Source: Hydrogenophaga sp. (GTDB lineage Bacteria > Pseudomonadota > Gammaproteobacteria > Burkholderiales > Burkholderiaceae_C). From it: 64,000 nt of DNA. Shown in pieces: positions 1 to 10,329 of the stretch (positions within the stretch are counted from its first letter, which is position 1; each line of letters opens with the position of its first letter). Below the pieces are notes generated by a model that saw only the letters and a program-made list of their open reading frames with translations, was not told the DNA's origin and did not search any database. The DNA lies in contig JAUXNG010000075.1 in the NCBI GenBank assembly GCA_030682835.1, forward strand, positions 86,104 to 150,103. The letters are read 5' to 3'. The translations under genes were made by a program, and so were the position numbers.

Positions 1-368
1 CTCAGCTTGGTGTAGCGGTTTTGCGGGTTGGCGGTGAAGCCCAGTCCGCTGGCCAGGAAGAGCTGGCTCTTGAAGCCCGCCGGCAGGCCGTTTTCGTGAT
101 TCTTCCAGTAGCCGTGCGACTGGCACTGGTAATTGGCATTGATCTCACGGCCACGGCTGAGCTTCATGTGGGCCGCGGTAAGCGAGGAGAACGACGAGGG
201 GCGGATGCACGAGTGCTCGCCCGCCAGCACGGTGTTGCTTTTGAGGGCCGCCATCACGGGTGTGGCCGCCAGACCCGCCCGCACCAGCCGGCGCCGGCTC
301 AGGCCGGCGTCGCTCGGTTGCGACGGGGCGGACGATGCGGGGGTAGCGGTGTGGTGCTGTTCGGTCAT
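1..368 (-). CDS. Tat-signal exported protein, 3' end outside window
   Basis: An open minus-strand frame starts at ATG 368 and runs off the window edge after about 122 codons. Residues 23-32 read LSRRRLVRAG, a twin-arginine motif, followed by a hydrophobic stretch and a possible cleavage site after VLA near residue 49. The mature part begins with HSCIRPSSFSSL and later carries QSHGYWKNH, a short motif I associate with extracellular proteins. I do not recognise the family. The gene lies directly downstream of prsT and has its own sigma-54-like promoter at 463-478, which suggests control by the neighbouring PrsR. Exported location is inferred from the signal only. Confidence 0.7.
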   Translation of the reverse strand, partial: MTEQHHTATPASSAPSQPSDAGLSRRRLVRAGLAATPVMAALKSNTVLAGEHSCIRPSSFSSLTAAHMKLSRGREINANYQCQSHGYWKNHENGLPAGFKSQLFLASGLGFTANPQNRYTKL

Positions 369-462
369 GGTGTGCGGCTCGTAATGCAGTGAGGTGGACG
401 GGCGGATCGAGCCCGCCTACCCATCAGTGGGACAGCATACAGGATATGCAAGTTCACAAGCA

Positions 463-478
463 AGCAAGAAGCCTGCCG
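463..478 (-). promoter_or_regulatory. sigma-54 (-24/-12) promoter candidate
   Basis: The minus strand reads CGGCAGGCTTCTTGCT. The invariant GG and GC are separated by exactly 10 bases, and it matches the TGGCACG-N4-TTGCW consensus at all but two positions. It lies about 95 bases upstream of ATG 368. PrsR, encoded nearby, is a sigma-54 activator. Confidence 0.6.
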
Positions 479-569
479 TCGACAACTTTGGACCGCAGGT
501 GCTTGATTCATAAGGCCACATGCGGCCGGCCATTGCACCAGGCAGAGTAAGTGGCAAATTTTCCGACAC

Positions 570-3344
570 TCACAGTTCCGCCTGCAGCTTGCGCACTTCG
601 GCCTGCCCGCCGAACTTGTCGCCCAAGGCAGCCAGCTCGGTGAGCAGGGTTCTGGCAGCAGCTTTGTCGCCAGCCATGAGCTGGATGCGCGCCAGACTGA
701 GCTTGAAGACCGCGGCATTCGGATCCAGTTCCACCACCCTCTTCTGCAGCGTGAGCGCGCGGGCCACCTCGTTGCGCTCGGACAGCAACACCGCCAGGGT
801 GTCCATGTAGGCGGGCTGGTTAGGCACGAGCTCATTGGCCCGCTCGGCAAGCGTCACCGCGTCATCACGACCGAGCCGCCCCGCCACCCAGGCCAGGTTG
901 TTCAGCGCCAGCGCGTTGCGCGGGTTGGCCTGCACCACGCGTTCGTAGTGCCGCTGAGCCTCGGCCAGCTTGTTGTCGGCAATCGCGCGGTCACCCAGGT
1001 AGAGCAGGAACGCGGCGTCGTTGGGGCGGTTCTTCTGCCAGTCGGCGGCCACCCGCTCGGCTTCGGCGGGCTTGCCCTGCGCGAGCAGCACCGTGTGCAG
1101 CTTGATCGCCAGTTCGGGGGCCGGGGCCAGCTTGAGCCCGCTGCGGTAGGCGTTGGCTGCCGCGTCCCAGCTTTTGCCAGCGGCGTGGATGTCGCCCTCC
1201 ATGGCGAAGCCCACAGGTTCGCGGGCGCGCTGCTGCTGCACGGTGCGGGCCACGGCAAGCGCATCCGCCGGGCGATTACCCTGCATCGCGAGATCCACCA
1301 GGCTGCGCTGGGCCAGCAGCAGGTCGGGCTGGAGGTCGAGTGCGCGGCGCAGGCTCTGGGCCGCGGCCGTCGTGTCTTTGTTGGCGATGTGGGTGTTGGC
1401 CTGACGCAAGAAGGGCAGCGGCGAGCGCGGCATCAGCCCCACCAGCTTGTTGAAGCTGCTGAGCGCCTGGTTGATGTCGCCATTGGCGGTCTGCGCGCGG
1501 CCCAGGGCGTCCAGCGCTTCGGGCGACTGCGGCAGCGCGGCCACGGCGGTCTGAGCAGCTTGCAGGGCGGCACGGGCGTCGTTCTGGCGCAGGTAGTGGT
1601 CAACCAGGCGCACGTGGGCGTTCTTGTCGGTGCGGTCGGCGTCGATGGCCTTTCGGATCTGGTCGGCCACGGCTTCCTTGCTGGCACCGGTGCCAGCGTC
1701 CAGCTCGGCCAGGGCCAGCAGGGCCTGCGCATTGCGGGGGTTGCGCTGCACCAGCGCGTTGAAGCGCTTGCGTGCCTCGTCGGGCTTGCCTTCGGCCACG
1801 TCCAGCGATGCCAGTGCCGCGGTGGCGGCGAAATAGTCGGCGTCGAGCGACTGCGAACGCTCGAACGCGGTACGGGCACCGGCCCGGTCGTTGCGCATCA
1901 GCAGCACGCGACCGCGCAGGTGGGGTGGCATGGGGTCGCTGGCGCGCTTCTTTTCCAGGTCGGCAATGGCGGCCAGCGCCTTGTCGTGCTCGTTCTTCTG
2001 CAGGTGGGCATTGATCAGCGCCATGTCGGCCAGCACACCGGAGTCGGTAGCCGCGATGTTGCGCAGCGAGTCCAGCGCCACATCGGTTTGGCCGGCCATC
2101 AGCTGGGTGACCGCGAGCGAGGTGCGTTTGGACGCATCGTCCGGGTCCAGCCGGGAAGCGCGGGTGAACAGTTGCTCGGCCTGGGCCGCGTCGCCCTTGA
2201 CCATGTAAGCCTGGCCGGCCACGGCAAGCAGGCTGGCGTCTTCAGAGTTCCCCAGGTCGGCCGGCAGCGCGCCGATGGCTTTGTCCACCTGACCGCTGCG
2301 CAGGTAGGTCATCACCAGCACGCGCCGCGCCACCTTGAGGTCTGGCGAGGCCTGCAAGGCACGCGAGGCAAGGGTTTCGGCCTGCGCCCAGCTGTTGAGC
2401 TGGTACTCGGTGGCCGCGGCCAGCTCCAGCGCCATGGGGCTGTCGGGCGAGAGCTTCAGCAGCTGCTGGGCCGCCTCGCGCGCGGCCGGGAAGTCGTCTT
2501 TCTGGAACGCCAGCTGGGCCTGCAGGAACAGGGTCTGGGGATGGCCGGGGCCGATTTTCTTCAGCGCCTCCAGCTCACGCCCGGCCTGTTCGATCTGGCC
2601 TTCGCTCAGCAGCACACGCACCACGCCAGCCTGGGCGTCGGTGTAGCGCGGCGCAGCCGCCGCCGCCGCACGGTAGGCCTCCAGCGAGCCGGCGGGCTGG
2701 GCCTTGCCGTACAGCAGGATGTCGCCCTTGAGCTTGAGGGCTTCTGCTCCCTGCGCCGTGCCGGTGAGCACCGAATCGAGCACCGCGAGCGCACCGTCGA
2801 AATCCCGTTGAGAAGCGCGGTAGCGGGCCTGCTCCACCAGCGCCGGTGCGTGGTCGGGCTTGGCCTGCAGTGCAGCCTGCAGGCTGGCTTCAAAAGCATC
2901 CTGCCGGCCCTGCTGGCGCCAGGCAATGGCCACCAGGGTCCTGAGTTCGGCATTGCCTTCGGGCGTGCTCAGCTGGGTCTGGCCGAACGCATCGGTGACC
3001 TGGCGGTATTTGGCCTGCGCCACCCGGGTCCGCACCAGCAGGGTGGTGAGCTCGTCGCCGGGGTGGCCGAGGTCCTGCGCTTTCTGCAGCTCGGTCTCGG
3101 CGCCCACCGGGTCGCCGTTGAGCCAGAGGGCCTTGCCGAGCAGGAAGCGGGCTTCGGCCAGCTCGGGGTTCTCCTGCAGGGCGTTTTTGAGCTGGATGAT
3201 GGCGGCCGCCTGGTCGTCCTTGTCGAGGTAGGTGCGCGCGGATTCCAGCATCTTCTGCGGATCACGGTCGCTGCAGGCACCCAGCAGCAAGGCGGCAGCC
3301 AGGGCGACGGGCGCGGCCCGCCAACGCATTGAAACTTGATTCAT
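570..3344 (-). CDS. prsT: PEP-CTERM system TPR-repeat lipoprotein PrsT
   Basis: The 924-residue protein begins with a lipoprotein signal whose lipobox is LLGAC, with the cysteine near residue 24, so it should be lipid-anchored. The remainder is a continuous array of tetratricopeptide repeats (recurring patterns such as AEARFLLGKALW and ALNNLAWVAGR) ending around residue 920. Length, lipobox and TPR content match PrsT (TIGR02917), found only with XrtA EPS loci; its molecular role is not known, though a scaffold in EPS export or sorting is a reasonable guess. An AGGAG ribosome site lies 7 bases before ATG 3344. It follows prsR by 22 bases and is the last gene of the prsK-prsR-prsT run. Confidence 0.9.
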   Translation of the reverse strand: MNQVSMRWRAAPVALAAALLLGACSDRDPQKMLESARTYLDKDDQAAAIIQLKNALQENPELAEARFLLGKALWLNGDPVGAETELQKAQDLGHPGDELTTLLVRTRVAQAKYRQVTDAFGQTQLSTPEGNAELRTLVAIAWRQQGRQDAFEASLQAALQAKPDHAPALVEQARYRASQRDFDGALAVLDSVLTGTAQGAEALKLKGDILLYGKAQPAGSLEAYRAAAAAAPRYTDAQAGVVRVLLSEGQIEQAGRELEALKKIGPGHPQTLFLQAQLAFQKDDFPAAREAAQQLLKLSPDSPMALELAAATEYQLNSWAQAETLASRALQASPDLKVARRVLVMTYLRSGQVDKAIGALPADLGNSEDASLLAVAGQAYMVKGDAAQAEQLFTRASRLDPDDASKRTSLAVTQLMAGQTDVALDSLRNIAATDSGVLADMALINAHLQKNEHDKALAAIADLEKKRASDPMPPHLRGRVLLMRNDRAGARTAFERSQSLDADYFAATAALASLDVAEGKPDEARKRFNALVQRNPRNAQALLALAELDAGTGASKEAVADQIRKAIDADRTDKNAHVRLVDHYLRQNDARAALQAAQTAVAALPQSPEALDALGRAQTANGDINQALSSFNKLVGLMPRSPLPFLRQANTHIANKDTTAAAQSLRRALDLQPDLLLAQRSLVDLAMQGNRPADALAVARTVQQQRAREPVGFAMEGDIHAAGKSWDAAANAYRSGLKLAPAPELAIKLHTVLLAQGKPAEAERVAADWQKNRPNDAAFLLYLGDRAIADNKLAEAQRHYERVVQANPRNALALNNLAWVAGRLGRDDAVTLAERANELVPNQPAYMDTLAVLLSERNEVARALTLQKRVVELDPNAAVFKLSLARIQLMAGDKAAARTLLTELAALGDKFGGQAEVRKLQAEL

Positions 3345-3366
3345 GGAAATCTCCTGGATGGCGGGT

Positions 3367-4724
<1,358 letters not shown>

Positions 4725-4728
<4 letters not shown>

Positions 4729-6833
4729 GCCTCCCCCAGTGTGTGCAGGTCGGACTGCTGAAACGACTCGATCAGGGGCAGCAGCAGCGTGACCACCGTG
4801 CCCACGCCCTCCTCGCTCTTGACCGATACCTTGCCGCCCAATTCCTGCACGTATTGAAAACTCTCGTAGGCGCCGATGCCCATGCCAGCCTCTTTCGTGG
4901 TCTGAAACGGCTTGAACAGCCGCTCCTGCACGAAGGACTCCGACATGCCCATGCCTGTGTCGCCCACCTCCACCCGGGCGTGGCTGCCGTAGCGCTGCAC
5001 CTTGAGCCACACGCGCTGATGCGGCTGGCTAGCGTCGAGTGCGTTGTTGACCAGGTGGCCCACAACCCGCTCCAGGCGCTCTTCGTGGCCCCGCGTGGCC
5101 ACACGGGGTTCGAGCTCCAGCTCCAGCTGGCGGCCGCGGCGCTGCACCGATGCAGCCAGGGTCTGTGCGATGCGACCGAGATCGACACCCACCGCACTGC
5201 CACCCGGTGCGGCGCCCTCGCGCAACTGCAGCATGAGCTGGCGCATGCGCTCCAGTGAATTTTCGACCGTCATGAGCATGTCGGCCTGGAACTCGGGGTT
5301 GTGGCCCAGGCGCTTGGCATTCTTCATCATCAGCGAGAGCTGGGTGACGATGTTCTTGAGGTCGTGCACCACAAAGGCCGACATGCGGCTGAAGGCCTCG
5401 AATTTTTTCGCCTCCAGCAAGGCCTCGGTGGCCTGCATCTGGGCCAGGAAGCTCGCCGCCTGGCGCCCGGCCGTCTTCAGAAGATCGTTGACTTCCCAGT
5501 TCACGTCCATGCGGGTGCGCGGGCTGGCCAGCACCACGAAGCCCAGCAGCTGCGTCCCCAGCCACAGGGGCACCAGCAGCCAGGCCTGCGGCTGCGCCCC
5601 GAGCCAGGGCGACAGGGGCAGATGGTCGTAGCGTTCAGGCGCCACGCGGTATTCATCGAGGTTGACCACCCAGCCGGTGCGCTGCATGAATCCCATGAGG
5701 GCGGAGTCCAGCGGCTCCGCGTCGTCGGTGTGGGGCAGGTTCCAGCGCGCCACCTGGCGGTAGGCGGCTTCGTCGGGCCGGCGCAACCAGAGCGCGCCGG
5801 CCGGGCTCTCCAGCATGTCGGCCAGACCGCGGATGACGTGCAGGCCCATGTCTTGCGGACCTGCCTGGCTGGAGAGCGTCTGCGTGAACTTCAGCCACTC
5901 TTCGCGGTAGTCGTAGCGGTAACGGAAGAAGTGTTTGCCCAGCAACACACGCACCCGGGCCCGGAACGAATGCGAGAGCACCAGCGCCACCAGCGCCACC
6001 ACGGCAATGAAAAACAGGGCCAGCTGCAGCGCCCGGCCCCAGTCGCTGCCGAAATAGCGCACGTAGTAGCCCACGCCCGCAATGAACAGCAGGTAGGCAC
6101 CCACCAGGAGCAGGCTCGCCGAATGGAACACCACCTTGCGCGAGACGCGGATTTTGGCGATCCAGTTGCGGTGCCGTGTGGTGGACATCAGCAGCAGTGG
6201 CATCAGCGCCGCGTGCACCAGACCGCGGATGTGCAGCGCGTCGGGGTCAATGCCGTTGAACAGTACCGCCTGCGAGAAAAGATACAGGTCGTAGATGAAG
6301 GTGCCGGCCAGACCGAGTGAGATCGGCTTGGCGCTCCACATGGCGTCTTCGGGCAGGTTGCGAAACAGCTGCTCCACCAGCACCAGACCAAATACCGACA
6401 ACAGCATCATGGCCAGAAACACCGCCGTCAGGGCACTCTCGGGGTTGCGCGACCACAGGGCCGCAAAGAACAGCATCGCCAGGCTCAACAGCGGCAAGGC
6501 CCCCGCCAGCGGTGCCATCCACGGCTCAGCCGCCGTCTGTTTCGAGGCGCCCTGCCCCGCACGGAACAGGGACACCACAAAGGCGAACCAGGCGCCATAG
6601 CGGCAGACGTCGAGCACCGCCGACCAGAACCAGCCGGCGAACGATCCGACCGACAGCGCACTCACCAGCGCCCACAGGGCCGTGAGTGCGGAGGCCGCGA
6701 GCACGGCAACACCGGTGCGGTTCACCGGCGAGCGGAAATACCCCAGGGTGGCGAGGTAGACCGCCAGCCCGCTGTAGGCGAGCGTTGCCAGGGCGAAGCC
6801 CCAAACCATGAGGGCGGGTGCCACCTCACTCAT
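4725..6833 (-). CDS. prsK: PEP-CTERM system membrane histidine kinase PrsK
   Basis: The 702-residue kinase has a run of hydrophobic segments over roughly residues 1-295, a GAF-like linker region, a dimerisation/phospho-acceptor helix with VVHDLKN near residue 490, and a C-terminal ATPase domain with N-box HLVNNALDAS and G-box GDTGMGM. It matches PrsK (TIGR02916), the sensor partner of PrsR. The gene overlaps prsR by four bases (ATGA), so the two are translationally coupled. The sensed signal is unknown; the large membrane part suggests an envelope or membrane cue. Confidence 0.92.
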
Positions 6834-6863
6834 GGGTGCGACCCCTGCAAGGGCCGCGGCAGC

Positions 6864-8258
6864 TTATTGAGCACCTTTGCCCGTCAGGACAACGCCGACG
6901 GTTTCAAACAGGATGACCAGGTCAAGAAACAACGAGTGGTTCTTGACGTAATACAGGTCGTACTGGAGCTTTTCGATGGTGTCTTCGCGCGAGGCACCGT
7001 ACTGGTAGCTCACCTGCGCCCAGCCGGTCACGCCCGGCTTGACGCTGTGGCGCACGGCATAGAAGGGAATGTCTGCCGTGAGCTGGTCCACAAAATACGG
7101 GCGCTCCGGACGCGGCCCCACCAGGCTCATGGTGCCCAGCAGCACGCCGAAGAGCTGCGGCAGCTCGTCGATGCGCACCTTGCGAATGACGCGCCCCACA
7201 CGCGTGACCCGGCTGTCGGAGGCCGAGGCCCAGCGAGGCACGCCATCTTTCTCGGCATCGGTGCGCATGCTGCGGAACTTCACCACGTCAAACGGCTTGC
7301 CACCCAGCCCAACGCGTTGCTGTCGGTACAGCACGGGCCCCGGGCTCTCCAGCTTGATCATCAGAACGGTCAGCAGCATCAGCGGCAGCGTGATGATGAT
7401 CAGGACCAGTGCACCGGCGATGTCGAACAGCCGCTTGACGGACGTGCGCAGAAAGCCCTGGTTGAACCCTTCCCCGAAGATCAGCCAGCCGGCCGACATC
7501 GCGTCCAGCCGGATCTGGCCCAGGTTCTGCTCGAAGAATGTGGCGATGTCGGACACCCGCACGCCCTGCAGTTTGCAGTCCAGCAGCTCGCGCATGGGCA
7601 TGCTGCCACCGCGGCGCTCGGTGAGGGCGACGACGATCTCGTCCACGCCCAGGCGACGGGCAACTTCATCCAGACGTTCGTCGGGCCCAAGCGACGCCCA
7701 GGTCGACACCCGGTGCTCACTTTCATTCGGACTGGCCAGGTAGCCCATCAGCTCCACGTTGGAGCCCGAGGCCTGCAAGGCGCGTCCCACCAGGCGGGCG
7801 CGTTCGCCGGTACCAAACACCAGCACTTTGCGCCGCGTCAGCGCGCTGGGCAGCATCTCGCCGACGAGCACGCGATGCGTGAGCATGAAACCTGTGGTGC
7901 CGAGCACCACCAGGGCCACCCAGCGGCTGTCGTACGAAGCCTCCAGTGGCAGCAGCCACAGCACGCCCACCGCGATGGCTCCCGACAGCACGAAAGACAA
8001 CACCGCCCGGGCGCGCATCTGGCCGGTGGTCTTGCTGCGCGCGCGTTCGTAGAACCCCAGTGCCGAGTTCACGGCCAGCATACCCAGGGCCATCAGCACG
8101 CCCCGGGTGAGTCCCTCCGTCACGGCCGAGGTCGGAAGTTCCGCTGCATTGGATTGCACATACAGTGCAAGTATGAGCGCTCCCACCACCAGACCCATAT
8201 CCAGAACGACCTGAAGGACGGTCCGGCGGTGGAAGTAATGATTAAAAATCTTGATCAA
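6864..8258 (-). CDS. epsB: EpsB-type undecaprenyl-phosphate sugar phosphotransferase (XrtA-linked)
   Basis: The 464-residue protein has an N-terminal group of membrane helices, a Rossmann-like central region (VLVFGTGERARLVG near residue 145), another membrane helix near residue 280, and the C-terminal bacterial sugar transferase domain with FRSMRTDAE and SLVGPRPERPYF. It should start EPS repeat-unit synthesis by moving a sugar-1-phosphate onto undecaprenyl phosphate at the inner membrane. It fits TIGR03013. The start is TTG at 8258: no ATG is available, and this start gives the family-typical N-terminus MIKIFNHY. Thirty bases separate it from prsK. Confidence 0.9.
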   Translation of the reverse strand: MIKIFNHYFHRRTVLQVVLDMGLVVGALILALYVQSNAAELPTSAVTEGLTRGVLMALGMLAVNSALGFYERARSKTTGQMRARAVLSFVLSGAIAVGVLWLLPLEASYDSRWVALVVLGTTGFMLTHRVLVGEMLPSALTRRKVLVFGTGERARLVGRALQASGSNVELMGYLASPNESEHRVSTWASLGPDERLDEVARRLGVDEIVVALTERRGGSMPMRELLDCKLQGVRVSDIATFFEQNLGQIRLDAMSAGWLIFGEGFNQGFLRTSVKRLFDIAGALVLIIITLPLMLLTVLMIKLESPGPVLYRQQRVGLGGKPFDVVKFRSMRTDAEKDGVPRWASASDSRVTRVGRVIRKVRIDELPQLFGVLLGTMSLVGPRPERPYFVDQLTADIPFYAVRHSVKPGVTGWAQVSYQYGASREDTIEKLQYDLYYVKNHSLFLDLVILFETVGVVLTGKGAQ

Positions 8259-8353
8259 TCAGCATTCCCTGTGTGTTTTTTGCATACGTTTCCGCCGTCT
8301 GATGCACGGTTTTTCACAGAACACCCATGGCATCTTACTGATCCCGCGATGAA

Positions 8354-10327
8354 TCAGGGCCTCCTACCAGTTTGTACTTCTTTTGGGTAAATCTGGCAGA
8401 GAAATATCAGACCCAAGAGTGCAACCCGTGGTACTTCCCATACGCTGATCACCATGCCGAGGGCCATCAAGCCCAGTACCGATGCCAAAAGTACCCAGGT
8501 CAACGTGTCGCCGTGGCCCAGCCTGAGCAAAAAGCCCCAGCTCATCAGGGCAATCCACGTGCCCAGCACCGCCAAGCCCAGAAGTCCGCGCTCGATGAAT
8601 GTTTCCAGGTACACGTTGTCCATGTGCCAGGGATGAAAGTAAGACCTTGCGGCTGGCAGCCAGTGCTGCAGCCTGTCGCCAAACCCGCCATTGCGCAGCA
8701 CTTGCTGGCCGTCGGGTGCGAGCAGAGCCACACCCAGCAGGCGCACGTGCTGCCCGGCATCGATCGCTGAGACCGACCACACACCCCGCAAGGAGCCGCC
8801 CATGGTGTGGCCCGCATCAAACGCCCCACCCTGCAGGGGAACCGCGCGCCAGCCCCCCTCGCCTGCCGGCAGCTCGCCAGCGTCCACCACACGCCCCTGG
8901 CACTGGTCGCTGTAGAGCAGGTGGCGCACACACAGGCTCAGCATCAGGCGGGCTGAGGTGGCGGGCTCCAGCTGCAGCAGCGCGGTGTAGACGCCACCCG
9001 TCTGCAGCGGCACGCGCTGCGTCAGCCCGAAATGCGATCCCAGTTCTCCACGGCTGACCGGCCCTGACAACAGCACATGCGGACCGTCTGCAGAGCTGGT
9101 GGACCAGCGGGCCTGGCCCGGGAATTCACCGCCGGGCACTTCGCCGCTGTAACGGGCGGGCAGGCGACCCCAGCCGATGCCCAGCCAACGGTCGGCCGGG
9201 GTCTGCACCAGGCTGAGCCCCGCGCGCCAGTGGGTCAGCCGCCCCACCAGATCGTGGTTGGCCTGTGCCAGGCGGTCGCCCATGAAGGCCCCGCCGCCCA
9301 GCACCACCGCGCTCTCCACCAGCAGGACCAGGGCCACCGCCACCAGCGCGCGGAGCCGCCACACAGCGCCCGCCACCGCGGGCACGCGCCAGTGCCAGGC
9401 AGCGAACGCCATCCACGCGAGCGAGATCAGCGCCGCCAGGTAGATGCCACGCGAATAGGTGGTCAGCACCACGTAAACCGTGAGGCACAGCAGTCCCAGA
9501 GCCGCCCACCAGCGCCAGCCCTGCGGCGCCGTCCACACAGCCCAGAACGCAAAGGGCGCTGCTAACGCCAGGTAGGCGTCGATGGCGCCGCCGCCCACAT
9601 GCATTTCCCAGAACCAGGCACTGGTGCGGTAGGTGCGCGTGAAGTCCAGCACGCCGACGTACAGGTGGCGCTCGACCAGCACCACCAGGCAGGTGATGAA
9701 CAGGCCCGCCACCATGCCGCGGGCCAGCAAGAGGCCGCCGGGGGTGCCCGACCCGACCGGGCGATGCCGTATCAGCGGCAGCAGGAGCAAGACCCAAAGC
9801 AGGCTCTTGGCGACCCTCAGCGTGTTCCACGGCGAGTCGTAGCCGGCGTACATGCCGTCGAACACCGCGGCAAGGCTGGTGGCGCTCAGTCCGCCGGCCG
9901 CACCGAGCCCGCGCCAGACGCCGATGGCGCCCGTGAACACCAGGGCCAGGCACAGCCAGCCCAGGCCGCGCGGGCTGCGCCAGCCGAGCCACGATCCGGC
10001 CGCTGCCGCGCGCAGCGGGTGCGTGTCCCAGGCCCAGCGCGCGTACCCCCCCGCCAGGATCGCCAGCACCGCCAGGTCGGACTCGTCCAGCAACCACCAG
10101 CCGGTCCAGGGAGAAAAGTTGAGGATGGGCAACAGGGCCGGGAACCAGAACAGCCAGCTGGTGGGCTGGCGTGCCACCAGCAGCACGGCCCCGCACAGCA
10201 GGGCGCTGACCAGCACCGGGGCCACCGGGTGTTGCGAGCCGAGCCCCAGCCCGCCAAGCGCGAAGGCCAGCGCCAGCAGCGCCAGGCCCAGCCGTGAAAC
10301 ACCCCGCAGGGCGGCGCCGCCCCCCAC
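8354..10327 (-). CDS. O-antigen ligase/Wzy-like membrane protein with large extracytoplasmic insertion
   Basis: A polytopic membrane protein of about 657 residues with some twelve hydrophobic segments. A Wzy_C-like core includes TYSRGIYLAAL near residue 300. Between the last two membrane blocks (about residues 410-585) lies a hydrophilic insertion that ends with LRNGGFGDRLQHW, a pattern seen in carbohydrate-binding-like folds. It probably polymerises or transfers a glycan at the periplasmic face. No ATG is available near the 5' end; GTG 10327, two bases after the decarboxylase stop codon, is my best start but is uncertain. The gene sits inside the XrtA operon between the PLP decarboxylase and epsB. 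Confidence 0.75.
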   Translation of the reverse strand: MGGGAALRGVSRLGLALLALAFALGGLGLGSQHPVAPVLVSALLCGAVLLVARQPTSWLFWFPALLPILNFSPWTGWWLLDESDLAVLAILAGGYARWAWDTHPLRAAAAGSWLGWRSPRGLGWLCLALVFTGAIGVWRGLGAAGGLSATSLAAVFDGMYAGYDSPWNTLRVAKSLLWVLLLLPLIRHRPVGSGTPGGLLLARGMVAGLFITCLVVLVERHLYVGVLDFTRTYRTSAWFWEMHVGGGAIDAYLALAAPFAFWAVWTAPQGWRWWAALGLLCLTVYVVLTTYSRGIYLAALISLAWMAFAAWHWRVPAVAGAVWRLRALVAVALVLLVESAVVLGGGAFMGDRLAQANHDLVGRLTHWRAGLSLVQTPADRWLGIGWGRLPARYSGEVPGGEFPGQARWSTSSADGPHVLLSGPVSRGELGSHFGLTQRVPLQTGGVYTALLQLEPATSARLMLSLCVRHLLYSDQCQGRVVDAGELPAGEGGWRAVPLQGGAFDAGHTMGGSLRGVWSVSAIDAGQHVRLLGVALLAPDGQQVLRNGGFGDRLQHWLPAARSYFHPWHMDNVYLETFIERGLLGLAVLGTWIALMSWGFLLRLGHGDTLTWVLLASVLGLMALGMVISVWEVPRVALLGLIFLCQIYPKEVQTGRRP

Positions 10328-10329
10328 CC

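Noticed and set aside
479..485. TCGACAA shared upstream of both sigma-54 promoters (also at 16513-16519) as a PrsR site
   Set aside because: The motif is short, directly abuts the -24 box in one case and is 85 bases upstream in the other, so the positions do not agree.
948..3332. A 794-codon open frame antisense to prsT
   Set aside because: It mirrors the high-GC TPR gene, is rich in His/Gly/Arg with no recognisable domain, and lacks a ribosome site. Similar long antisense frames cover ugd, xrtA and uvrB and are composition shadows.
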